This document shows positions 1 to 11,767 of a stretch of 64,000 nucleotides of DNA, one piece after another. The notes beneath the pieces were generated by a model. It ran no database searches and was not told where the DNA came from. It saw only the letters and a list, made by a program, of their open reading frames with translations. The stretch comes from Styela clava. Lineage: Eukaryota > Chordata > Ascidiacea > Stolidobranchia > Styelidae. The stretch is taken from positions 5,540,151-5,604,150 of the forward strand of contig NC_135257.1 in assembly GCF_964204865.1 (NCBI RefSeq). Direction: 5' to 3'. A program made the translations under genes and the position numbers. The first letter of the stretch is position 1; the number at the start of each line of letters is the position of its first letter.

Positions 1-3000
1 TGAACATTGCTTGGTTTCCAAGAGAAGATTTTTTATAAACTTGGAGCTGGATTTTAGTATATGTACTTTTCAGTGATGGCCATTGTATGAATGGAGCAAC
101 AGATCCGTCTGCAAGCGTCACCGTTTGAGTCTGAAGCAAATAAATACCAATATAATAAATCAATATTTAGGATTTCGATGAATATACAGTAGACTCACGG
201 AATAGAGACTATACCTAAACGAAAAGCTGTAGATGCGACAAATCCAAGTTACAAAATTTTTTCTAGTAAAAATATTGCTTAGACTAACGTAAGATTTTTT
301 ACATACAAAAGGCCGAAAACCTAAAAAACGCGTGTAGTGATAATTGTTTATTTTAGGTTAATTAAATGCAGGGATGTTCGATTCAAATTAATATTCGAAT
401 ATCGCGACCTCCGAATATCGTTTTTTAGTGTTTATAAGAATACTTGATATGGTGCATATATATCCTAGCGCCGCCGTCCACGATTTGATACAATTAAAAA
501 CATTTCACAATTATATCATTTTTATTACCATCGAAAGCAGTCGTGTGCGACGCTGCAATAAATTACAGTCGGCATTGAATAATTTTCAATATGCGCCGAC
601 TTGAAGTGTTTATAAGACGTCGAGGAAGTTTTTCATTGAAAATATTTTACAATTATTATCGTAAATATTAATTTAGTCGAGATAGTTTGTGCAACCTCGG
701 CGATAAATTTCAAAGCAAATTGTGTCGTAATTAATTGCTTACCCTCGATAGTAATAGAACATAACACGATTTTTTTTTCATTTCTTGCAATTTAGAGGGT
801 ATAAAATAGCTTCTATATACTATTTAGTATTTATCGCGGGTTTTATCAATATTACAACGTCATTGATGACTATGCCATGTAGTTTAAGTTGACAAAAATA
901 ATTATATCAGCCCACATGAAAGATTTAAATCAGCGCCGATTCAAAAAATAAATCACGTTTTTTGGTATTATTTCTCCATCATTTGCGTACAAGGAAATTC
1001 GGGAATCGGGTTCACTCATTTGATTATGACGATGTTACCCAAATGTACATAAACATACCATTCTTAGTTTTTTTCGTTATTTTTCTGTACTTTTAATGTG
1101 TACCTTTTCTATTTATTATGCAGTAATCTAATTCTAACATGTATTTGTTAGGGGTTTTGACTGTTATTACTAATTATACAAATTTCATGTAGTTTTGTGT
1201 GGGCTTGGAACGAATTAAGGTTTTGGGGATATTACGGCCCGCGGGTTGGATTGGCCCACCGGAGTATTTCATTCAACTCACCTGTGCCTGCTAAAATTAT
1301 GAGTATAGTTTTTATAGATATATATTTCTGTTGAAAATATTAATGAAAATTAATTTGACATGGATTTGTAGTTCATTGGCAGGATGCTATATTTTTATAT
1401 GCAGTACATAAATTGATTTTAAATTGATATTGATTTTGAAATTTAGCATATTTTGTCAATTTGGACGATTTTTGTTCCCTAACTTTCAGATATCCGGCTA
1501 TTTTTCAAATTTACTTGCAAAAAACTTACTTCTCAGTGTTGTGTTGTTGCCACAAGCAGTATATAAAAAAACGGTTAAACGGTAAGTTCTTATTTAGATC
1601 TACTAAGCCTGAAAACTAAAGTTATAAAGTGGCTTATTTATTATAGATTTACTGAGAAACACGAGCATCGGACCTTAAATATTTATTAAAGTTCAAAAGC
1701 TCAGCTGGTATAGCTGATTGAACAGCTGTTTGCTTTATCATTGAATGAGTGATTTATTTCTTCAAGTCGCTTGGCTCAATATCTGAAATCTGCACACACA
1801 TTAAATTGGCGTGGATTCGAAATTCAGTTATTTAAAACAGATTGATGCAAATTAGATTAGAATCAGTATTACTATTAAATAAATCCCCGTTTTCTAAAAA
1901 TACCAGAACTCTCCAATAAGTGTCTTAAACTTAAAATAAAATACTTAGGATAATGGCATGTGGAACGATCTCGTCCAATATTCATCGAGACTTTTAGTTT
2001 AACGATCACTAAATGCACATACTTCGTCCGCCCGACAAGATAAACTTACTGTGGGGTTTATGGTCATTCCAAGCCAGACGTGTACCCAGCTTTGCGACGA
2101 AGGAACTAGCGATCGAACGTACGTATTGATTTGTTCAAAATGTTGTGAGTCCTGTATGGTGGCCCATCGTTGTCACGCGTAAAATTGAAAATAAAAATAA
2201 AAAATAAAATAAAAAACCGATAATAAAAAAAATTTTGTGAAAAAACATAAAAATAATTGGAAAAAAATGAAAAAAAAAAAATTAAAATTAAAAAAAAATA
2301 AATAAATGAAAACGAAAAAAAAAAAAAAAAAAAAAAAAAAAATTAAAAAAAAAAAATTAAAAAAAAAAAATTGAATAAAAAGAAAATAAAAAGGTTGACA
2401 ACGATGGTCCGCCTCGTGGCCCATCGTTGTCACGCGTTTTTATTTTTAGAAAATTTGCTTCTGCTTGGGACCAACGTTGTCAGGCATAATCCTACGCGCA
2501 CAAATGTGTTCCCTGGGTTTCAAACTCACTACTGATTTTCTTGAGCAATATTCAATATGAAAATGTTCTATAAATTCTCCATGCTACAAGTTCAACAAGA
2601 AGTAATATATTTATAATAATGATAAGAGAATATAGAATTGAATACGAAAATTCGGAAAATTTGTTTTTACGTGTATAAGGTAATTTGGAGAATGCTGCTT
2701 AACTACTCAGTTGTCTGGACACTCGCGATGCCGGTACCGTACCGTCTTACCAAATACCGGTAGTCGGTTATAGTCGCTTTGCGTCTGACCGTACCGGTAG
2801 CCATACATTCACTCATCATCTCCCATTCTTTCACGAGTGATTGCATGGGTACCGGTACGGTCAGACGATACCGTACCGGCATCGCACGAGTGTCTGAGCA
2901 GTTAAGCAGCATTTTCCAATTAAATTACCTTCTACACGTAAAAACAAATTTTCGTATCCAATTCTATATTCTCTTATCCTTATTATAAATATATTGCTTG

Positions 3001-4934
3001 TGGTTGAACTTGTAGCATGGAGAATTTGTAGAACATTTTCATGTTGAATTTATTGGATATTGGTCATGAAAATCAGTAGTGAGTTAGAAACCCAGGAAAC
3101 ACATTTGTGCGTGTAGGATTAAGTCTGACAACGTTGGTCCCAAGCAGCATCAAATTTTCTAAAAATAAAAACGCGTGACAACGATGGGCCACGAGGCGGA
3201 CCATCGTTGTCAACCTTTTTATTTTCTTTTTATCCAATTTTTTTTTTTCAAATTTTTTTTTTTTTTTAATTTTTTTTTTTTAATTTTAATTTTTTTTTTA
3301 ATTTTTCTTGTTTGTTTTATTTTTCAATTTTTTTTTTTAATTTAAATTTTTTTTTATTTCTTTTTTTTTCAATTATTTTTATGTTTTTTCACAACTATTT
3401 TTTTATTTTCGCTTTTTCATTTTATTTTTTCATTTTTTTTTTAAATTTTACACGTGACAACGATGGGCCACCATAGTCCTGGATGAACGCCAGCTTTCCT
3501 TGCCTTTGTGCGCATATTGCAGATGCTCCGTCCCAGTTTACATTTCTAGAAGAACGTAATACAGTCCAATAGCAAGTTTTCCTGTAAGCAATACCATTAC
3601 AAATTGGTTCCACGTCACCGCGCTTGGAATCTACAGAATGAAAAGTGCAAAAAACTCTTTGAAAATTATTTTGGAAGCATTTTGATTTTTTCAATTATAC
3701 GTAAAGAAAAAGTTTAATAAAACCTTAGCGTTCAAAAAAATTATTGATTAATTAAAACAGCCATTATGATTTATAAAGAATAATATGACCTACCTTTCAA
3801 ATAATTCTTATTTAGTTCAAGAACTAATTCTTCTAGCTGTTCTACTCGTCTGGTTAAATTTCCATTAGCTGTTTACAAAACAAGTATCAAATCATTATTA
3901 ATATAAATCAACTGGTTCTAGTTTTATACAACGGTATCAATGTATTTGACCAGTTAATGAATGGAATAGGCCTTGTATGTGTGGCTCTTGCAAAGGGCAC
4001 ATTACTTGAAATATATAGTGCTTTCCTAAGCATTATTAACTTACTGATGCTCAGACATTCTGTAAGCGTCGACCCGAATTTATAATTTTAGTTTCATTGT
4101 ACTTATAACATCGGGATACGTTTCTGCGATTACGTTTTTGTGAGGTTTGTGTTTTTCTACAGTGATGGAAAATCATTCCCAAAAAATCTTACAAATAATT
4201 ATTTCTGTAACCGGCTTCATTATTGAAGAACATCATGGTAATTTGGAAATGATAAAGTTACACCGACAGACACAATATGCCTTTTCAATACATTGCAGCA
4301 GAATCTATATCAAACGAACATGTATAAAATTGGATGTTTTATGAGGAAATCATTTTTATGATTTGTCTAAACTTCTGATGTACGAGTTTAAAAAATTACA
4401 TTATGATTCAATACACATTATAATTTTAATTTTTGTTCTCAATCCTAAAAAAACAATGTTTCGCAAATTCACACATTATTGATCAGTTCAATCATATATT
4501 TATATTATTTACAATGTCACAATTACGTTAATTTTATAATTAAATAATATTTCAAGGTTTAATTCAGATATCTAGTATCATTTACAAATAGCCTGAACAC
4601 TAAAAAGCAATCTCGGCTATTGAGTTAAATAAATAAACCCAAACATACCTTGTTCGATTGTTTCCTCAATTTTTTCATTTACCCTGTTGTAGTTGAAAAC
4701 CCCTGGATCACCTTTTTCACCCTTACTACCAGGTATTCCGCGTTCCCCTTTAAAACCTTGTGGTCCCCGTTTACCGGGCAGTCCATGGTGTCGCTGTGAG
4801 GTTGTTGGTATGTCATGATCTGCTTTTCCTGTAAAAACGTCTTTGACTGTTTTACAAATCATATGCTTCGAGTTTCCGTGCACAATGTTTGTCATATAAC
4901 ACATGAGCATGATAAAAATATGTAGGTTCTGCAT
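1..4934 (-). pseudogene. Collectin-like lectin gene A, 3' end off window, lectin exon broken by insertion
   Basis: This is a paralogue of the intact lectin gene at 11768-14528. Exon 1 (4934-4649) encodes a signal peptide starting MQNLHIF and nine Gly-X-Y collagen triplets. Exon 2 (3868-3794, 75 bp) encodes a Leu-rich coiled coil (TRRVEQLEELVLEL). Exon 3 carries the first half of a C-type lectin domain in two pieces, 3630-3476 and 2154-2050, separated by a 1321-bp palindrome. Exon 4 (130-1) is cut by the window edge. Removing the palindrome and one copy of the 6-bp duplication leaves 254 bp for exon 3, exactly the length in the intact paralogue, and phases then agree throughout. The insertion plus duplication is 1327 bp, so it also shifts the frame. 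The last exon lacks 12 bp (4 residues) relative to the paralogue. I read it as a recently inactivated gene or a null allele; splicing out of the palindrome cannot be excluded. Confidence 0.85.
2155..3475. mobile_element. Palindromic foldback element in lectin exon
   Basis: The 1321-bp element reads almost identically on both strands about a centre near 2815. Termini start TATGGTGGCCCATCG and are perfectly inverted. Each arm has an outer terminal block, a homopolymer-rich A or T tract (about 2175-2395 and 3220-3445), and a second inner copy of the CCATCGTTGTCACGCG motif, followed by about 250 bp of unique arm. The central loop is rich in CCGGTAC/GTACCGG motifs. It is flanked by GTCCTG at 2149-2154 and 3476-3481, a 6-bp target duplication (7 bp if the adjoining A is counted). 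It encodes no plausible protein, since the apparent ORFs are poly-Phe/Lys from the homopolymer tracts. It is therefore non-autonomous. The superfamily is not recognised. Confidence 0.9.
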
Positions 4935-7318
4935 TGTTTTAAGCCTAGATTTCAACAAACAAACAAAAGTGGTATCTTTCTGAATGCAAGTAACTCTTTT
5001 CTTCTTTGTGCGTTGGGGGCGGGAAAAATAAGAGTTAATATTCCCATTGTACACAGAAGTACGAATTTTTCAATGTTATCAAGACATTTGTTCATAGTAT
5101 TACGTGCTTACAACAGTTGAATTACATATTAAAGGCTGAATTTCGATGAATAATGTCTTAGCTAATATGGGTTTTATGTTTCACAATAAGGAAGAAAACG
5201 CTTGTTATAGCATTATATGGCAAAAAGTTTTTATATTTCTAATTAATCTTCAATTTATTAAAATAGAAACTAGGAGTAAAATTGATTTTAAACTAGTATT
5301 TTTTTATTTATTTAAGCTGGAGAAGAACGATGCTGTTCTTCTGATGATCTTTTCCTGTACATAATTCAATAGTCAACTTACTCATAGGTGGAAAAACCTA
5401 TGAAATAGTATATTTGCAAATAAACAGTCACGTGCAAGAAACAGAAAGAAACTTATAAAATATATATTTGTCAAAGCGTCCTTAAGTACCCTTTTGCCTA
5501 AAGCTAGTTTAAAGAGAGTTACCTATGCCCCATATAGTGAACGCGTCTGAAGCACTTCCCAGTGGTAAATCTGATAAAATAGCATTTTGGATTTGACATA
5601 AAAAAATACTTGATCAAATTACCTCTATGCTGTTTTTGTGAAGTTTCGTGAATATCTTGATGAAACACATATTCGGAATTTGTTCTGTTATCTTATGGTC
5701 TTCCCAGAACTTAGTCGAGTATTTTAATTCGCTATCATTTTTGTATGTGGAATGCTGGTATATGTCTTCATTGACGTCAAGCAAGCTTTGCAGATCATCG
5801 GTTGTTGAGAGAAGATCATGATGTATCGCCGCCGTTGTAATTTAAGAATACAGAGTTAGCACAGCTGTGGCAGTTTCTTTGAAGGCTGCCGCGATAAAAT
5901 AATAATAATTCGAAACCTGATTAATATCATCTTCTGAATATGATTTTGTTTGCCAGGGCTTGGAATTTTCGGAATGTTAAACATTAATGTTTAGAAATCG
6001 AACTAAGGAATAATTATTGTGTAGAGATTTTATATATTATTTATCGAATGGCAAACCAAGCCCGATGAAGTTTTGAAATTCTAATTTTTGCACACGATGC
6101 TCACTCCCCTCTTTCGAGTCGCACAAGCGCTGACCTATATCCTGCGGTCTAGGTCCGACATTGTATTACGGATGAAAATATGGATACATGTTTAAGAGTA
6201 TTTTCTCTGTTTGACGCTTGATTTAGGAGTTTATAATCAATATTTTATTCTAAAATATTTAACCAACTGTCATTTAGTAATATCGATGGATAATATTTTG
6301 ACCCAGACTATTGCATTTATTTGGGACTAAATTTTGAAAACTGCAACTAAACTAAATTTTGTAGGAGAACTGGTATTAGGAGTTATAAATAGAAACAGCT
6401 ATAAAAGTTGGATACGAGCAATCCAGTTTTCTAAAAAGTACGTAAAAAATTCATTAAAAAATTGTATTGCGATCACAGCGTCATATTAATAGCCAACCTT
6501 CAATTCATTATGTCTGACATAATACACCTTGCTTTTTCGATTCAGGTAAATATTTATACGTTGCTTGGTATTCACGAAAAGATCACATCCATTTAATGAA
6601 CGATGTTCATCAGATAAGACACGGACATAATAAAAATACGTAGGTACATGTTCGAACATATGCACCTGTATTTCAATAACTAAATTAGGAAATATTTTTT
6701 CAGTTAGATAGTTTACATTATAATGCACATTGTGCCTTGAATATACATTTTTAAATAATCTTCGGCATAGTCAATACGATTTAGATGTAAAATCGCATTG
6801 AAACTATTTTCCTTATTTATCTATGATTCAGTTTAAATTAGGTTGCGCGACTTTTTACTCCCATTTATCTTTACCGGTACATTAATTATTAATAGACTTG
6901 GAACTTAAAAAATCGGCGCTCCGGGAGTACCAAAAAATCATGTGCAGTGGTTTCACGCTCGAAATTTTGTATTTTTCGAAGCGTCTTTAAAAACTTATTT
7001 GCCAAAAGCTGATTTATGGAAAGTTAGCTATGGCCCATAAGAGGAATGTGTCTGTAAATGCTTCCTACGGCAGTACATCTGATAAAATGTCAGTTCACAT
7101 TTGACATTAAGAAGTACTTCATCAAATTACCTCTATGCTATTTTGGGAAGTTTCGAGAGCATCTTGATCAAAACCAGATTCGGAATTTGTTCGTTATCTT
7201 ATTGTCTTCACAGAACTCAAAGCAGTATTTGAAGACGCTGTCATTTTGGCACGTGGAATGCTGGTATATGTGTTCATTGACGATAAGCTTTATAGGCAGG
7301 CTATCTATCGGTCGTTTG
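4935..7318. other. Intergenic sequence upstream of lectin A with old repeats
   Basis: No gene is recognised here. Two diverged direct copies of a roughly 300-bp dispersed sequence lie at about 5475-5790 and 6970-7290, sharing blocks such as TCAAATTACCTCTATGCT. A third partial copy is at 15230-15500. Short open frames in this interval have no recognisable domain and do not stay open between copies. Confidence 0.5.
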
Positions 7319-7326
7319 GAGTAGAC

Positions 7327-8995
7327 CAGTGTTTCCCAACCTTTTTTGATCGCGGACTATTTTCTCACTGGCGAAAACCTTTGCGGACTCAACATGAGTT
7401 TATTGCAACCGTACTCTGTGTGAAGAAGTAATAAAAACAAACACAACAGAATTTTACCGAATTTCAAAATCGGAAATGCTACGCAATTACGCCTTTGTTA
7501 AAAGGACCAACTTCTCTAGTGCATAAATGGCCTTTTCTGTTGCACAATATTCAATCCTTGACAACGACAAGAATTTGAAATGTGTTCTTATTTTAATTTA
7601 ATTGTGTTCATGATCACTCGCGGTTGCGTTGACTTATGGCAAGATGAAAGCATTACTTCTTTTAAATGTCACGGCAATCTGCGAACATAATAATGTGAGA
7701 ATATATTGCCGGTTATATTTAGTTTTGATATTAATTATTTGCGAATTTGTTATCGCCGTTGTACAACTTGATTTAGTAGACTACTTACTAAAAATATAAT
7801 TAGTACATTAGTAAATAAAAATAAAAAATATTCATCGCCTTGCTTTAATTATAATTTAATTGTGATCATTTTAATCTGCGGTTGTGTTGACGAAATAAAA
7901 GCAATACTATTCAGAAAATATCATGACAATCCGTGGACACAAAAATTCGTAGTAAAGTGTCCGATTATATTTTGTTCGATTCGTATTTTTGTGAATGCGA
8001 CAAATATGAGCTGTTCGTACAACAGTAAAGCCAGAAGTCGGCAACATTTTGTCGCTCGCAGGCCAAAATTAAAGGTTGCAAGTCATTGGTTGGCCGCGCA
8101 TATTTTTAGAAAGTAAAAAGCCGGACGTATGGCCAATGAATCACATTTTTTCACACAAATCAGAAGTTAAATTTTAAGCAGCGCCCGAAGACTGACCATT
8201 TGAATATTGAACCAATTGCACTTAGCGTTCGACTTTTCTGCGTTTTGTTGCCATGGAATGCCTAATTATAATTAATTTCTAGGCTCATTCAACGAGTAAT
8301 TGTGAATTATATACTTGTTCGGTTATGATTTAATTTAGTCTAAACGTGCCGCAAAATAAATTCTGTCACGTAAAGAATATAATCGTAAAAACAGCTGTTT
8401 TGTTACTATAATTCAGAGAATCGTCGCGGGCCTGATTATATTGCTCCGCGGGCCGTAGGTTGCGGACCCTGCCGTAAAGCAAAGAATTCTGAGGGAAATG
8501 CCCTGATACGAATACTACGGTAGCACCCGAAATTTTGCATTTGCAACATGTCTAAAAAAACGTTTTTTAAAAACTTGTTTTATTTTCAGTATTTTGTATT
8601 GCCGCTTTTCAATTTAGAAAATTTAGGTTGCCACCAGAAAAATTATTCCTCGAACAACAACGACTAAATCCAATCGTTTGATTAAACGACGCGCAAGTGA
8701 CCTGTGGCGTCACCTGTTACCAAATTTTCGAATAATAAATTGCTATTCTAATAGTTTAATATTCGAATACATGCCAAGCCCTACTCATTCAGTATCCAAA
8801 AATTATTGACTCGATCAATGCTATATGAAAAAAACTTGCTTTTTATGTTTTATGTAAATTCTATCGTAAATTGTGGCTGATGGTTAAGATTCGCAAAAAC
8901 GTTTGCGGCCCGCAGTGAGTTTCTGGCTCGTTGCGGACTCATTCAAACGCTCCGCGGACTCATTTGAGACCGCGGACTCGGGTTGGGAAATACTG
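7327..8995. mobile_element. Non-autonomous hAT-type DNA transposon
   Basis: The left end begins CAGTGTTTCCCAACC and the right end is the inverted GGGTTGGGAAATACTG, both typical hAT termini. It is flanked by the 8-bp direct repeat GAGTAGAC at 7319-7326 and 8996-9003, the target-site length of hAT elements. Subterminal GCGGACTC motifs recur near both ends. Inside, a stretch at about 7600-7760 is repeated in diverged form at 7855-8010. No hAT transposase domain is seen; an 84-codon frame at 7862-8116 lies over one internal repeat and is probably meaningless. The element is 1669 bp and inserted into one of the older dispersed repeats. Confidence 0.88.
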
Positions 8996-9003
8996 GAGTA
9001 GAC

Positions 9004-11767
9004 CATGAAATAAACAGCAACGAAACTGATCTTCCGAAAAACATTGAGTAAAGCAATTGTTTACGATATTATAAGACTGATGGTATTTGCATTATCAGTA
9101 CCTGAATCTAACGCAAATATGTAGTGCAGAGCGAAAATTGATGTGATGATTACCACCTAAAACTCTTTTCTTTAGCTCTTTTGTAAGCAGAAGCTTAAAG
9201 TTTTCTGTTGTGTTGAAGATTCGGAAAATGACGATGATTATTTGGTGAATCACTTTACACTTGCAAAATGTCATATATTCGTTCTATCCCACATGGAACG
9301 TTCTATCCCAGGCTCTCTCGCTTCGAGGGGTCTTTTCAAGAAGTTAAAAACCGATGTCATTAACACGAATGACAAGGTAGCGACAAAAACAAACGCCTAT
9401 GCAAAATTTCCCATAATCGTTTCGGTGTTTATGAACTATAAATTAATTCTTATAATGAGTTTTAGCATGAATGTTTATTAATTTTGCTATTTTCATTACT
9501 TATATCCATAATTGCTCTGTTCTGCACGTGGTTTTTCACGCATACCTTAAGGCTTTGCTTTATACAAACGCTATTAAAAAAAATTGAGTTTGAAAATTTT
9601 CTGAATGAATAAATTTCTATACTTGAAAAAATTAAAAAAAAAAAAATGTGGCTTATAATTTCAATTTATCGCAGTCGATACGCGGGCCTCAGCAATTAAC
9701 CTTAAATAAGTGGTAAATCTTACATATATATAGCTCAAACGTAGTTAGGCTGAAGTCAAACCGATGAATTTTGATAAGTAATTATAACATGTCTCCTGAT
9801 ATCCGTTGAGAATTATTTTATGAACGACATCTGGACAAGTTAAGTAAAACCAGATACTAAAACTAAAAACTACGCAGCGACCAAACCAGGTATTGGTGCC
9901 TTTCCTAATGTTAAACCTGACCGAGAAGAGAATGGAGATCTAGATCTTTGTTGTTATCTGCTTCACACGTGTGCATTCAAATCCCGTTGCCAGAATTTTT
10001 TAAATTCCTTCCTTTAGAAATCTTGCCATAATTGTTCAATAGTCTTGTCCATCAACTGTCGCTGTCGCCCCTTTTTTTTAACATAACTTTCATTTGATTA
10101 GTGTTGCGCTCGATTCTATGTAGCCTGGTTACTTCTCACGCACATTAAGAGATTGGAGACTTCAAAAACGCGTCCCAATACCCCAGTCCTGACCCCAAAC
10201 CTATATCGGTTAATTGTTACAACTAGTCCGTGCTTTCAAGCAATTAAAGTCTGTAAACAGCGGTTAAAGTGCCCCCAGATTCTTCTGTGCCTTTCAAATG
10301 CTGCCCCAATATAATTCAACTTGAAATCGGTGAATATCTTTAATAACAATCAACAGACACTTCAAATCAAATCTCGAACATGAATCAGGAAAATAGAACT
10401 TGTCGGGTACCGGAAACGGAACGTTGTTAATGGAACGTAACGTAACGTTGTTAAAGGAACGGTTTTCTGCCAAAATAATAGATAAAACTAAATAGCTTAT
10501 ATGGCACAATTAATCGAATATAACAGTATTACCATTTTACAAGCAATAACAATTCACATTAATTAGCAGATAACCATATGTCACAATTATGTACAGATTA
10601 AATCACATAGGATAAAATAGTATTCACAATACTAAAATACAGAATGAATCATACAAGATAAAACAATATTTACATACCGAATGTTTAGGATCTCCAGGCA
10701 ACTCAATTCAACAATTTATAATCCAAAGTAAATACAACTTAACTTATGTGACTAAATACAAGAAACAGCATTTATCATTCTATTTGGACTATATTACAAC
10801 CCTAACCTGTATCCCTACATTATATTACAACTCCAGTATAAACCGTTGATTTTAAACCCAATTACTAATTTCAATTCGAATCGTTTATCCTAACCGCGAA
10901 TAGTAAATCCAATATTAAACACGATAAACAACTCCTAGCGCAATAGATTACACTGGATACAAGACAGAAGGTGCCAACTCATCGAAGCAGCGTGGCGATA
11001 ATTTAGAATTCCCGGGATTAATCGAGAAACAGAACTCTGTCGCAATAATGCTGCGTCGATACGTTTGCAACGTCTGCGTAACAACGTAAAACGTCATCAA
11101 ATTAGAAACACGTTATGATTCTCGCTAACAATTAGCAATTTAATATCATACAAATTTTGAAACATTAGCATCAGAACGATTTATATTAAATAAGTTGTGA
11201 GCGTTTCAATAGACTTAATCGCGTATGTAGGATACTTCAAAAAGTATAAATGCAAAAGATGTATACGTGTCCGTTTCCTATAATGTACTTGGTAGATCTA
11301 TCAAAAATAGGCGAACCATATTATATTAAAAAAAAGCGGGAAAGTGCAGATTTAGCAAGCCAACTGTAATTCGATTCCGAGTCTAATATAAGTAATATTT
11401 TAACATTATCATTGTGGGTAGATTACGAGCATGAAAATTAGCTGTATATCCTATAAAATATCCTCTATTGGCCTTTGCTTCAAATAATGAAAATCCGACT
11501 TCAATTTTTCTATCTATACTATTGAAATGAGTTAGAATCAAAGATAAATTGGCTGCATTCGTTAAAAAAATATATTAACATCAAACAAAACAAAAAAAAA
11601 TTATGGCTGTGATCTGCCTAACCGGGACATATATTGGCCGGGACAACTTGATAAAATAGGTACTGTCCCGGCTGAAACGGGGCGTATGGTGAGTCTAATC
11701 AAAAATTAGTTGGCCTATCAGGTGGTGAAAGTATGCACCCGACATTTTACAACAAGCAGTCACCTAA
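9004..11767. other. Intergenic sequence between lectin genes A and B
   Basis: No gene is recognised. The stretch contains AT-rich sequence, a short imperfect repeat of GGAACGTTGTTAA near 10420-10465, and at 11610-11690 a GGGACA/TGTCCC-containing fragment that looks like a small inverted-repeat element. The last part holds the untranslated 3' end of lectin gene B. Confidence 0.4.

Noticed and set aside
360-440. ATTCGAATATCG-type sequence resembling a hAT end
   Set aside because: No matching second end or target duplication was found within the window.
1680-1830. Possible tRNA-derived SINE (AGCTCAGCTGG and a GGATTCGAA-like box), with a second copy near 12490
   Set aside because: The two copies are explained by the lectin gene duplication, and the box B match is poor; no cloverleaf can be drawn.
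2173-2433. Open frame rich in Phe on the minus strand
   Set aside because: It is translation of homopolymer A/T tracts in the palindrome arm; no gene signals.
2703-2988. Overlapping frames on both strands at the palindrome centre
   Set aside because: They are mirror translations of the inverted repeat, rich in CCGGTAC motifs, and not conserved domains.
7862-8116. 84-codon frame within the hAT-type element
   Set aside because: It overlies an internal repeat and shows no transposase (hATC, RNase H-like) motif.
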